From Pistricoccus aurantiacus (GTDB lineage Bacteria > Pseudomonadota > Gammaproteobacteria > Pseudomonadales > Halomonadaceae), in the NCBI RefSeq assembly GCF_042682565.1, contig NZ_JBHUIC010000005.1: a stretch of DNA of 64,000 nucleotides. One strand, written 5' to 3'. Position 1 is the stretch's first letter. Each line of letters starts with the position of its first letter. Below, piece by piece: positions 37,282 through 45,837 of this stretch. Below the pieces are notes generated by a model. The model had not been told where the DNA came from, made no database searches, and saw only the letters and a program-made list of their open reading frames with translations. The position numbers and the translations under genes were made by a program.

Positions 37282-37896
37282 TCATCCCCCCAGCGTCTGA
37301 TCCTGATTCTTGAACCAGGCCAGCGCCTGATCGAGATGTTCCGGTTTGAAATCCGGCCAGTAATCTTCCACGACATAGAAATCCGCGTACACCGATTGCA
37401 CCGGCAAAAAACCGCTGAGGCGTCTTCCGCCTCCCCAGCGTACGATCAGGTCCAGTTGGGAAACCTCCTGCGAGCGGATTCGGCCTTCGGCGAGCCCGGC
37501 CAGATCCCATTCCCAGTGGTAGTTGGCCAGGAAATTCACCTTGATGCCTTCACCTTGCCGAGTCTGGAAAGGCCTCAGCTCATCCGGCAGTTGAGACGAG
37601 CCGTATTTACCTACCACCAGCAGCGCCGCGCCACGGCGTGCAATCTCCAAGGCGAATTCCACGCAGGCGGAGCGGAACGCCTGAATCTGCGGTGAGGCTC
37701 TTTTGGTGTTGTCCTGGGTAAAGCCATACACGGAGACTTCGGGAATTCCCAGCTTCTTGCAAAGCTCGAACAGGGCCAGGCCCGGCTCGATACCAAACCG
37801 ATACCCTTCTTGCTTGGCAAGCCCACGCTGAGTCGCCCAGCGTCGATTGCCATCGGGAATAAATCCTACATGCTTGGGTAGTGACCGTTTTGTCAT
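37282..37896 (-). CDS. Divergent cis-prenyltransferase (undecaprenyl diphosphate synthase family)
   Basis: A 204-residue protein of the cis-prenyl diphosphate synthase family, which elongates allylic diphosphates with isopentenyl diphosphate. The first motif reads HVGFIPDGNRRWA where UppS usually has HVAIIMDGNGRWA; SVYGFTQDNTKR replaces the usual SFST region; the last motif is RWGGGRRLSGFLPVQ with YADFYV in place of YAELYF. It is shorter than standard UppS (about 250). Start 37896 (MTKRSLP) fits; an upstream GTG at 37965 would overlap the preceding pseudogene. It is not with the usual uppS neighbours, so it is a second, stand-alone member. Confidence 0.85.
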   Translation of the reverse strand: MTKRSLPKHVGFIPDGNRRWATQRGLAKQEGYRFGIEPGLALFELCKKLGIPEVSVYGFTQDNTKRASPQIQAFRSACVEFALEIARRGAALLVVGKYGSSQLPDELRPFQTRQGEGIKVNFLANYHWEWDLAGLAEGRIRSQEVSQLDLIVRWGGGRRLSGFLPVQSVYADFYVVEDYWPDFKPEHLDQALAWFKNQDQTLGG

Positions 37897-37961
37897 GCTT
37901 GTCGGTCCATGGTTAATAGGCCAAAAATATTCGTGATACCCCTGAGGAGCTATCGGCTTTA

Positions 37962-38263
37962 TCACGCACCATAGTCTCGCTCAATCCTTGTAACTCGAAG
38001 CTTGAACTCAGAATACCAGCTTTTGTTGCCCGGGCGTGGTGCCCAGAATGCTGCTTCCAGTTTTTGATGGCTTCAACGCTATCCCAACACGAAAAGGTGA
38101 AACCAAGCCTCGAAATCCGAACCCAGGGGTTCCATGCAGGATTCATGACTCTGGCCACCTCAGCGAGTCGCTCATCGCGAGCCCCAGACACGTGGAGGCT
38201 TCCAGGCTGACCGGTGTCAATACCGCACCTTCTCGACTGCTGACGTTCTGTAAACACCGGCAC
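37962..38263 (-). pseudogene. Frameshifted antibiotic-biosynthesis-type monooxygenase remnant
   Basis: The minus-strand frame reads QPGSLHVSGARDE then LGFTFSCWDSVEAIKNWKQH, which fits the ABM family (a QPGFLGVESARD / ITVSYWDSLEAIRNWKQH type). Near 38019 the family continues in another frame: WYSEFKLRVTRIERDYGA and a stop at 37962-37964. One frame change therefore breaks the gene. The N-terminus is unrecognisable and there is an unrelated 20-residue stretch in the middle. It lies between ldtD and the cis-prenyltransferase gene. Confidence 0.7.
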
Positions 38264-38267
38264 CTCA

Positions 38268-39875
38268 CTACCACGCCGGCGGTCGATCGAGTGCCGCGAG
38301 CAGGGCAGCGTCGCGCTGATAGATATCCGGGCGAAATACCAACTCGCCGTCTTGCCCGGCCTGTACCGTCCAATAGTGCAGAATCACCGGCACGGGACGC
38401 GCCAGAGAGATATTGCGGGTCTTTCCTCTAGCAATCAGTGAGGCTATCCGGGCCGGGGTACCGGTATCGTCGAAGAGGAACTGGGCCAGTTCGAGTATGC
38501 CCTGCACGCGGATGCAGCCGGAGCTGAAGGCGCGCTGCTCTCGGGTGAACAGCCCTTGAGATGGTGTGTCATGCAGATAAACCAGATGATTGTTGGGAAA
38601 ACGCAGCACGACTTGCCCCAGGGCGTTGTTCGGGCCGGGTCCCTGGCGCAGGATGACGTTGCCCGGATTCCACCAGTCGATCTGCCACGGATCCAGCCGC
38701 CGTCCCGAGGGACTCAGCACGCTCATGTTGCGTCGGGCCAGGTAACCCGGATCGCGGCGTACCTTGGGCAGAATGTCCTCGCGGCGGATGGTGGGCGGCA
38801 CCGTCCAGGTCGGGTTGACGGTCAGATGGGTAATCGCCGAGCGCAGCGAGGGAGTGCGCCGATAAGGCTGGCCCACCACGATGCGCGAACGCCAGATTTC
38901 GCCATCGGGGCGAAAGTAGCTGACCCGGTAACCGGCAATGTCCACCAGCACGAAAGAGTCCGGCAGGCCGTGAAGCAGCCAGCGAGCGCGCTCCAGATTG
39001 ACTCGTATCTGGTCGATGCGTTCGGCCACAGGAACATTGAGGGTCGCTCGGGTCTGGGGGCCGATGATGCCGTCCGTTTCCAGCAGATGGCGTTTCTGAA
39101 AACGGCGTACGGCTCCCACCAGAGGGTCGTCGTAGCGGCGTGGGTCCAGGACCTCCGGCTCGGTCTCGGTAAACAGGTCCGCCGCCATGACTTCCAGCTC
39201 ACCAATGATCGCCAGTCGCTCCCGCAGCAGCAGCACATCATCATGAACGTCTCCGGGCCGCAACGATTGTTGTCGAGCCGGCAGCATCGGCCAGCCGCCC
39301 TGCCGCTCGATATGACGATAGCGGGCCAGACCGGCGCGCAGGCGTTCATAGGGGGCCGCGGAAGGTCGTGCAAGCGTGAAGGCCTGTTCGAAGCGCTGGG
39401 CGTCCACCGCCTGGGAGATCGCCGCAAGATCCAGAGATGGGGCGTCGATGGGCACTTCCCAGCTTGGATCGACGCTATGGGGGTCCACCTTGCCGCGCTG
39501 CAGATGATGAAGCGCAGCCAGCAGGATACGGCTGATCTGTAGATCGAAACTGGCCCCATCCGCTGGCGTGCTTTTCATGGAGTACAGCTTGCGATACCCC
39601 GCTACCAAGGCATCCGGCAAGTAGTCCTGTGAGTTCAATCCATCCGCCTCCAAGCCACGCAGGGCTGCGGCGAATCCGGCAACGGTATCGATCTCTTGCC
39701 AAACAGGACGGCCTTGCCGGGCGGCATAGAAATTCTGCAGTATGATTTCTTCCCCGAGCAACTGTGCGGCCAGAGCGTCAGCTACAGCGGAATCCCTCTC
39801 ATTGGCAAAACCCCAGGATGGCAGGGAAAGCATCAACGAAAGAATTAGCGTCTTTAACCCTCTTGCTAAAGGCAT
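38268..39875 (-). CDS. ldtD: L,D-transpeptidase (YcbB/LdtD type)
   Basis: Periplasmic L,D-transpeptidase of 535 residues forming 3-3 cross-links in peptidoglycan. A signal peptide ends near GFANE. A PG-binding-like segment (DPLVGAVRRFQKRHLLETDG) precedes the YkuD catalytic domain, where LVYLHDTPSQ supplies the His and SSGCIRVQG the catalytic Cys. The active-site subdomain also has TVPPTI and RGYLARRN-like signatures of YcbB. AAGGAAAGG precedes ATG. Its divergent neighbour 154 bp away is another YkuD-type gene. Confidence 0.93.
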   Translation of the reverse strand: MPLARGLKTLILSLMLSLPSWGFANERDSAVADALAAQLLGEEIILQNFYAARQGRPVWQEIDTVAGFAAALRGLEADGLNSQDYLPDALVAGYRKLYSMKSTPADGASFDLQISRILLAALHHLQRGKVDPHSVDPSWEVPIDAPSLDLAAISQAVDAQRFEQAFTLARPSAAPYERLRAGLARYRHIERQGGWPMLPARQQSLRPGDVHDDVLLLRERLAIIGELEVMAADLFTETEPEVLDPRRYDDPLVGAVRRFQKRHLLETDGIIGPQTRATLNVPVAERIDQIRVNLERARWLLHGLPDSFVLVDIAGYRVSYFRPDGEIWRSRIVVGQPYRRTPSLRSAITHLTVNPTWTVPPTIRREDILPKVRRDPGYLARRNMSVLSPSGRRLDPWQIDWWNPGNVILRQGPGPNNALGQVVLRFPNNHLVYLHDTPSQGLFTREQRAFSSGCIRVQGILELAQFLFDDTGTPARIASLIARGKTRNISLARPVPVILHYWTVQAGQDGELVFRPDIYQRDAALLAALDRPPAW

Positions 39876-40028
39876 AAACCTTTCCTTCTGCGTTTATGAT
39901 CGGTCCTGGCTACTATATAGGCACCCGGCGAAGCGCCGCGAGCCAGCAAACCTCGTCTGTCCGTGTCCTGACTCTAAGCGCAAAAGAGCCGATGGAAAGA
40001 ATCAACATGCAACAAGAAAGGTGCTTGA

Positions 40029-40760
40029 ATGACGATAAAATCCTTGAGCCAATGGCTTTCCGGCGCGTTTTTCAGCGTCGTATTACTGAGCATCCTTCCC
40101 GTCCAGGCAAACGATAACTTTCTGGCTCAGGCCTATAAGCCCGGTACGCTACACAAGATGGCGTTGGCTCAAACGCTGATTCGGCTGGCGCCCGGCGCCA
40201 ATCCTCAGGTCTTGCGTCTGGCGGCCCGCGCCCTCTCCTGCGCCGACCCGGACGCAGATCGCCTGGCGGTGATCGATTTTTCGCTACCTTCCACCGAGCC
40301 CCGCCTCTGGGTCTTCGATCTGCAGCGCCGGAAGCTGCTGTTCAAGGAACTGGTTTCTCATGGTCAAGGCTCCGGCAATGCCATGGCCGAGACCTTCTCC
40401 AACGTCCCGGATAGCCATCAGTCCAGCATCGGGTTGTTTCGCACTTTGAACAGCTATCAGGGTAGCAACGGCTATTCCCTGCGCCTGGAGGGGCTCGAAC
40501 CCGGCGTCAACGATCTGGCCTACCGGCGCGCCATCGTGATCCATGGTGCCGACTATGTCAGCGAGGCTTTCATCGAGCAGACCGGACGCTTGGGTCGCAG
40601 CTATGGCTGCCCGGCGGTTCGTCAAGAAATCGCTACATCGCTGATCGACAGCATCAAGGAAGATCAGTATCTCTTTACCTACTACCCGGATCCGCAGTGG
40701 CTGGCGAGTTCGGACTTCTTTCACTGTGAACGGGAAGAGGGGCAACTGGCGCTGAAATAA
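40029..40760 (+). CDS. Murein L,D-transpeptidase catalytic-domain family protein (YkuD_2)
   Basis: A 243-residue exported protein. The signal peptide ends near PVQANDN. LSCADPDADRLAVIDFSLPS and LWVFDLQ open the YkuD_2 fold; RAIVIHGADYVS supplies the His and LGRSYGCPAVR the Cys of the L,D-transpeptidase active site. AAAGGTG is 7 bp before ATG. It is divergent from ldtD, so two peptidoglycan L,D-transpeptidase-type genes share a 154-bp region. Confidence 0.88.
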   Translation: MTIKSLSQWLSGAFFSVVLLSILPVQANDNFLAQAYKPGTLHKMALAQTLIRLAPGANPQVLRLAARALSCADPDADRLAVIDFSLPSTEPRLWVFDLQRRKLLFKELVSHGQGSGNAMAETFSNVPDSHQSSIGLFRTLNSYQGSNGYSLRLEGLEPGVNDLAYRRAIVIHGADYVSEAFIEQTGRLGRSYGCPAVRQEIATSLIDSIKEDQYLFTYYPDPQWLASSDFFHCEREEGQLALK

Positions 40761-40886
40761 GCCAACAAGCGGGATATGCCCTACCAATTGCTGATCAAGG
40801 CTTGGCTTGCAGATGACGTGAACAAGAGCCGTCGCATCTGAGGCATTGACGTCTGGTTGGGTGGGTTCAGCCACTGGTTTGGAGCG

Positions 40887-41636
40887 CTAACGAGAAGCCA
40901 TACCGGATGCCACATCCCGTTGAATATCTTCCAGGCTTCCTTGAAGCAACCCGATCCAGATGGCATTACCCATCGAGTTCAGATGTATGCCATCGCCGAT
41001 ATGAAATTCATCCGAAAGATTTCCATTTTCATCGATCAAACTCGATCCTGCATCAACAAAAAACCGATTATTTAACGGTTCGATCCATGTTTTTATTCTA
41101 GAATTCAATTCTTTTATTCTGGTTGCATTCCATCCTCGTCTTTCACTCCCTTTCAACTCTTCATCGATAGGCAGCACAGCACTAAAAACAAGCGGAATCT
41201 GCTGAGGTATTTTCTCCACTATGGACTTTATATTAGCAAATATTTCATCGTTTTTTCGATATTTCATATCATTGATGCCGATAGATATGACGACAGTCCT
41301 TGCCTTGCTTATCGAGGCATAATCTTGAATTCGTCTCAAGACACCAACTGTTGTATCACCCCCTATACCATAATTCACCGATAGACTCGCCACTGCACTG
41401 ACAGCCAATCCTTGGGTAATACTGTCACCAATAAAAATAACAGATTTTTCGGGTACGTTTCCATCCATACGAAGATGATAGGCAAGCATCGTATGAAAGA
41501 ATTCCGTGATTTCAGGTTTATCGGCATCGAGACCGAGCTTGCTTTCGACGCGCTCGATAAAGTTACTTTTCAACAACACGACGACTAAAAACAAGTGAAT
41601 ACCAACCAAGTAAAACAGTATAATGCGCTTTTTCAT
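40887..41636 (-). CDS. SGNH/GDSL-type hydrolase, membrane-anchored
   Basis: A 249-residue SGNH hydrolase. An N-terminal hydrophobic helix (residues 5-23) should anchor it. The four blocks are visible: FIGDSITQGL with the nucleophile Ser, NYGIGGDTT with the Gly, SIGINDMKYR with the Asn, and DGIHLNSMG with the Asp-His pair. The gene is much more AT-rich than its neighbours, with ATT/ATA/AAA-type codons, which points to transfer. No clear ribosome site precedes ATG. It could be an esterase or acetyl-glycan esterase; the substrate is unknown. Confidence 0.85.
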   Translation of the reverse strand: MKKRIILFYLVGIHLFLVVVLLKSNFIERVESKLGLDADKPEITEFFHTMLAYHLRMDGNVPEKSVIFIGDSITQGLAVSAVASLSVNYGIGGDTTVGVLRRIQDYASISKARTVVISIGINDMKYRKNDEIFANIKSIVEKIPQQIPLVFSAVLPIDEELKGSERRGWNATRIKELNSRIKTWIEPLNNRFFVDAGSSLIDENGNLSDEFHIGDGIHLNSMGNAIWIGLLQGSLEDIQRDVASGMASR

Positions 41637-41755
41637 CTTTTTATTATGCTACTTGATAGTTGTTGAGGGGCCCATCGGTTTTTGATTGCAGTCTAGACAA
41701 ACAACGAATTTTCAATATTGCAAGGAAGCGAGCGAAACCGAACGAAGTATCGATT

Positions 41756-42076
41756 TTATGAGTAAGAAAGCTCTTTATACCAATCCGCATAGGGCGTGTT
41801 CTTGACCAGGTGGCGATTGAAATCCTTGGCGCCGTCCGTCCACCATACCGGCCCGCGTTCGCCGAGGGCGATTTTCGCGGTATCGACAGCCTTCCTGGCA
41901 GCGATCAAACGTTCTTCATTTTCTTCGTTAAGTGCGGCTTTTACTTCGCGTCGGGCAACCATCAAATCGTACACAAAAGACTTACGCTTCTCTTCGGACA
42001 GGTGCGGGTTGCTCGCTCGCCACAAGCGTCCCTTGACGACGATATAGCGACCATCCGGCGTGACAGGAGGTTTCAA
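41756..42076 (-). CDS. Conserved hypothetical protein (GRYIVVKGRLWR family)
   Basis: A small conserved protein of about 106 residues, with the conserved motifs TPDGRYIVVKGRLWRASNP, ARREVKAAL and LGERGPVWWTDGAKDFNRHL. The family is widespread in proteobacteria without a known function; I recognise it only as a hypothetical family. I chose TTG 42076 (KPPVTPDG) with AGAGG upstream; a TTG at 42121 would add fifteen residues. It lies 65 bp downstream of an HhH gene on the same strand and may be co-transcribed with it. Confidence 0.7.
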   Translation of the reverse strand: MKPPVTPDGRYIVVKGRLWRASNPHLSEEKRKSFVYDLMVARREVKAALNEENEERLIAARKAVDTAKIALGERGPVWWTDGAKDFNRHLVKNTPYADWYKELSYS

Positions 42077-42141
42077 GTAGCTTTGGCCTCTGCATTGAAT
42101 CGGCCTGCGAAACAGGCTCAAATTGAGTGGATGATAAAGTC

Positions 42142-42384
42142 TCAGCTTTCAACATGGTCTTTAGCCATATGAATGGCCGACTCGATAGCCGACCGTGCCT
42201 GCGGGCTGTTTTTCCAACAGCTTGAGCCTATAGCATTTGCGGCTGTTACAAGGATTTCTCGGGCGTCAGCACGAGCGAGTTGGTGCAGTGAACTGAATCC
42301 CATCTCTTCCAGACGCTGGACTACCATCGGACCGACGCCTTTGACGCTTAACAGCGCATCACGTTCTGATGTGGAGAATGTCAT
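42142..42384 (-). CDS. Helix-hairpin-helix domain protein
   Basis: An 80-residue protein with one helix-hairpin-helix motif, LLSVKGVGPMVVQRLEEMGF, of the kind that binds DNA non-specifically, followed by SLHQLARADAREIL. AAGGAAAG precedes ATG. It is followed by a small conserved hypothetical gene. The rest of the chain (SSCWKNSPQARSAIESA) is not recognised. A DNA-repair or competence role is plausible but only from the HhH fold. Confidence 0.75.
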   Translation of the reverse strand: MTFSTSERDALLSVKGVGPMVVQRLEEMGFSSLHQLARADAREILVTAANAIGSSCWKNSPQARSAIESAIHMAKDHVES

Positions 42385-42461
42385 GCGTCTTTCCTTATGC
42401 CATAAACAATAACGGCAGTAACGTCGCCGCCACTACCGCTATTGTAGCCTCAAGCCGGATG

Positions 42462-43235
42462 TCAGAAGTTCGGCTTGCGCTTCTCAACGAAGGCGCCCAT
42501 GCCTTCGCTCTGCTCTTCACTGGCAAAGCACAGGGCGAACAGGCTAGTTTCCAAGGCCAGGGCGCTGTCCAGGTCCTGATCCATGCCATCGTGAACCGCC
42601 TGCTTGGCGGCGCGAACCGCCTGAGGACCGTTGCCTTTGAGCTGTTTGGTGATTTCCTCGGCGACGCTTTCCAGCTCGCCTTGGGGTACTACACGATTGA
42701 CCAGGCCGATACGCAGGGCCTCATTGGCGTCGATCTTGCGCCCGGTGGTGATCAGATCAAGGGCCATGGCGGGACCGACCCGGCGCGGCAGGCGCTGGGT
42801 GCCGCCGAAGCCGGGAATCACGCCGAGACCCACTTCCGGCTGACCGAAAACGGCGTTGTCGCTGGCGACGGCCCAGTCGCAGGCCAGGGCCAGCTCACAG
42901 CCGCCCCCCAGGCAGAAGCCGTTGACCAGAGCTACCACCGGCACCGGCAAACGCTCCAGACGCTTGACCGTGGCCAGGGCCTGGCCGGCAAAAATTCGAG
43001 CCTCTTCCGGGGTCTTGTCGCGCATCTCACTGATATCCGCTCCAGCGACGAAGGATTTCTCCCCGGCGCCGGTGATCAGTACGGCGCGTAGATCCCGGCG
43101 CGCTTCCAGCTCATCGAGAGTTTCATCCAGCGCCTTGATCAGATCGCTGTTCAAGGCGTTGAGCGCCTTGGGACGATTGAGGGTCAGCCGCACAATGCCG
43201 GCGTCTTCGCTCTTTTCGATCAGGTTATCGCTCAT
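42462..43235 (-). CDS. Enoyl-CoA hydratase/isomerase family protein
   Basis: A 257-residue crotonase-fold protein, hydrating 2-enoyl-CoA in acyl-CoA degradation. The oxyanion-hole and catalytic segments are visible: FVAGADISEM, NGFCLGGGCELALACD and GQPEVGLGVIPGFGGTQRLP, with the paired Glu. GGAGG precedes ATG. It lies 12 bp downstream of a 3-hydroxyacyl-CoA dehydrogenase and is the last gene of the CoA cluster. Confidence 0.92.
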   Translation of the reverse strand: MSDNLIEKSEDAGIVRLTLNRPKALNALNSDLIKALDETLDELEARRDLRAVLITGAGEKSFVAGADISEMRDKTPEEARIFAGQALATVKRLERLPVPVVALVNGFCLGGGCELALACDWAVASDNAVFGQPEVGLGVIPGFGGTQRLPRRVGPAMALDLITTGRKIDANEALRIGLVNRVVPQGELESVAEEITKQLKGNGPQAVRAAKQAVHDGMDQDLDSALALETSLFALCFASEEQSEGMGAFVEKRKPNF

Positions 43236-43247
43236 GGAACAACCTCC

Positions 43248-44096
43248 TTATTTATATTCATAGAAGCCGCGGCCGCTCTTGCGGCCCAGATGCCCCGCCG
43301 CGACCATGCGCTTGAGCAGCGGGCAGGGTCGATATTTCGGGTCGCCGAAGCCATCCTGCAATACCTCCATGATGGCAAGGCACACATCCAGTCCAACCAG
43401 ATCCGCCAGGGCCAGCGGACCCATGGGATGATTGGCGCCGAGCTTCATGGCCTGATCGATGGCTTCCGGAGTAGCGGCGTTTTCCTGCACCAGAAAGGCG
43501 GCCTCGTTGATCATCGGCACCAGCAGGCGATTGACCGCGAAACCCGGGGAATCGGCAATGGCGACCGCGGTCTTGCCCATTTGTTCGGCGAGCTGTTCGA
43601 CACGCTTTACCGTGTCGTCCGACGTCTGCTCCGCGCGGATCACCTCGACCAGTCCCATCAGCGGCACCGGGTTGAAGAAATGCATGCCCACGACACGCTC
43701 CGGACCCTCGCTGACCGCCGCCAGGCGTGTCAGCGACAGAGACGAGGTATTGGAGGCGAGAATCGCCTCCCGGCTCAAGGCACTCAAGTCACGAAAGAGT
43801 TTTTCCTTGAGTTCCGGATCTTCCGGCGCCGCCTCGATAATGATTTCGCAGTCGCTCAGCGCCTCGAGTTTCGAGGCGGTCTCGAGCCGTGACAGAGCAT
43901 CGTCACGCTCGCCTTCGCTCAGACGCTCCCTGCTGACCAGCTTGTCCAAGCCTTTTTTGATATTGCCCTGAGCGCGCTCGAGCTGTTGATCCGCCACATC
44001 GTAAAGCGTGACGTCCACGCCGCTGGTGGCCAGTACCTGGGCAATCCCTTGCCCCATGGTGCCGGCGCCAACGACACCTACATTCATTTTGCTCAT
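43248..44096 (-). CDS. 3-hydroxybutyryl-CoA dehydrogenase
   Basis: A 282-residue NAD-dependent 3-hydroxyacyl-CoA dehydrogenase, short-chain type (PaaH/Hbd family). The Rossmann motif GAGTMGQGIAQVLA is near the N-terminus; MHFFNPVPLMGLVEVI and SPGFAVNRLLVPMINEAAFL are family signatures, and GLDVCLAIMEVLQDGFGDPK is near the C-terminal dimer domain. AAGGAG precedes ATG. It follows the acyl-CoA synthetase gene by 31 bp and abuts the enoyl-CoA hydratase gene. Confidence 0.94.
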   Translation of the reverse strand: MSKMNVGVVGAGTMGQGIAQVLATSGVDVTLYDVADQQLERAQGNIKKGLDKLVSRERLSEGERDDALSRLETASKLEALSDCEIIIEAAPEDPELKEKLFRDLSALSREAILASNTSSLSLTRLAAVSEGPERVVGMHFFNPVPLMGLVEVIRAEQTSDDTVKRVEQLAEQMGKTAVAIADSPGFAVNRLLVPMINEAAFLVQENAATPEAIDQAMKLGANHPMGPLALADLVGLDVCLAIMEVLQDGFGDPKYRPCPLLKRMVAAGHLGRKSGRGFYEYK

Positions 44097-44127
44097 TCGA
44101 TCGCTCCTTGATTACAGTGAATTGGCA

Positions 44128-45759
44128 TTACTGCTTGCGCGCCATGTCTCGCAGCACGAACTTCTGAATCTTGCCGGTGGAGGTCTTGGGCAGGTCGCAG
44201 AAAAAGACATAACGCGGCACTTTGAAACCCGCTAGATGCTCTCGACAATAGGCAACGATTTCCTGCACGGTGGTATCTTCCTGACCCGCCTTGAGCTTGA
44301 TGAAGGCGCAGGGGGTCTCGCCCCACTTCTCGTCCGGGCGCGCCACCACCGCCGCCTCTTCCACCGCCGGATGGGAATAGATGACATCCTCCACCTCGAT
44401 GGTGGAAATGTTTTCACCTCCGGAAATGATGATGTCCTTCAGACGATCCTTGATCTCGATATAGCCGTCCGGATGCCACACCGCCAGGTCACCGGTGTGA
44501 TACCAGCCGCCGCGCAGCGCCGTCTCGGTGGCTTGCTCATCCTTGAGATAGCCTTTCATGACATTGTTGCCACGCATCAGGATTTCGCCGATGGTCTCCC
44601 CATCCTTGGGCACCGGCTCCAGGGTTTCGGAATCCGCCACGCACAGCGCCTCCAGCAGGTGCCCGCGCACTCCCTGGCGGGCCTTGATCCTGGCGCGAGC
44701 CTCCAGGGACAGCTCGTTCCAGGCATCTCGCCAGGCGCAGACGGTGACCGGCCCATAGACCTCGGTCAACCCGTAGACGTGGGTCACCTCGATGCCCAGA
44801 TTCTCGATGCCCGCAATCACCGAGGCGGGCGGCGCGGCGCCGGCCACGGTGACTTTCACCGGTCGACCCAGGTCGCGCTTGTCTTCATTCGGCAGATTGA
44901 CCAGGCCGTTCAAGACGATGGGCGCGCCGCTGAAATGCGTGACGCCTTCCTCGTCCAGCAGCGCCATGACCTTCCTGGCCTCGACCCTGCGCAGGCAGAC
45001 GTTGGTGCCCGCCGCCGCGGCGATGGTCCAGGGAAAGCACCAGCCGTTGCAGTGGAACATCGGCAGGGTCCACAGATAGACCGGATGGTGTGGCATGGCC
45101 CATTCGAGAATATTGCTGACCGCGTTCAGGTGAGCGCCGCGATGATGGTAGACCACCCCCTTGGGCTTGCCGGTGGTGCCGGAGGTGTAATTCAGCGAGA
45201 TAGCCTGCCATTCGTCCTCCGGCAGACGGTACGGCGCCTCCGGGTCCCCCTCCGCCAGCAGCTCCTCGTATTCCAGCTCGCCGATGCGCCTTGCTTCGCC
45301 CTCGAACAGCTCGTCCGCCACGTCGACGATCAAGGGTCTGGTCTCGAGTCCGGCTACCGCCTCCTCGATGACATCGGCGAACTCCGGATCCACCAGCACC
45401 GCCTTGGCCTCGCCATGTTCGAGCATGTAGGCGATGGCCTGGGCGTCCAGACGAATGTTCAGGGTATTGAGTACGCAGCCCGCCAGCGGAATCCCGAAAT
45501 GAGCTTCGAACATGGGCGGCACGTTGGGCAGCATGGTGGCCACGGTCTGCCCTGGCTGAATACCGCGCTTTTGAAGCGCCGAGGCCAGGCGACGACAGCG
45601 CTGCCAGGTAGTGAGCCAATCCCGGCGCAGATCGCCATGCGCCACCGCCGGATAGTCCGGGTAGATCTGCGCGGTGCGCTCGATAAAGGTCAGCGGCGAT
45701 AGCGCCACGTGATTGGCTGGAGTCCGGGGCAAGCCCTGTTCGAAGATAGAAGTTGCCAT
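44128..45759 (-). CDS. Acyl-CoA synthetase, AMP-binding (DmdB-like family)
   Basis: A 543-residue ATP-dependent acyl-CoA ligase. The P-loop-like motif YTSGTTGKPKGVVY, the GAAPP/YGLTEVYGPVT motif, the hinge DLAVWHPDGYIEIKDRLKD and the C-terminal Lys in STGKIQKFVLRDMARKQ are present. NMLNIRLD and the overall form resemble the medium-chain and 3-methylmercaptopropionate-CoA ligase group, so DMSP or short acyl substrate activation is an open option. It stands between the permease gene (minus strand, 78 bp upstream) and the dehydrogenase gene, in a plausible operon. Confidence 0.9.
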   Translation of the reverse strand: MATSIFEQGLPRTPANHVALSPLTFIERTAQIYPDYPAVAHGDLRRDWLTTWQRCRRLASALQKRGIQPGQTVATMLPNVPPMFEAHFGIPLAGCVLNTLNIRLDAQAIAYMLEHGEAKAVLVDPEFADVIEEAVAGLETRPLIVDVADELFEGEARRIGELEYEELLAEGDPEAPYRLPEDEWQAISLNYTSGTTGKPKGVVYHHRGAHLNAVSNILEWAMPHHPVYLWTLPMFHCNGWCFPWTIAAAAGTNVCLRRVEARKVMALLDEEGVTHFSGAPIVLNGLVNLPNEDKRDLGRPVKVTVAGAAPPASVIAGIENLGIEVTHVYGLTEVYGPVTVCAWRDAWNELSLEARARIKARQGVRGHLLEALCVADSETLEPVPKDGETIGEILMRGNNVMKGYLKDEQATETALRGGWYHTGDLAVWHPDGYIEIKDRLKDIIISGGENISTIEVEDVIYSHPAVEEAAVVARPDEKWGETPCAFIKLKAGQEDTTVQEIVAYCREHLAGFKVPRYVFFCDLPKTSTGKIQKFVLRDMARKQ

Positions 45760-45837
45760 GGTGTACGTCTCTCGTCTGCTGATGCGTTGATTGTCGTGAC
45801 GTTGCCCGACGCCGTGTCGCTGGCCTCTGTTGCGCTC

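Noticed and set aside
44236..45702. A 488-codon plus-strand open frame opposite the acyl-CoA synthetase
   Set aside because: It is antisense to a gene with all AMP-ligase motifs and has no recognisable domain.
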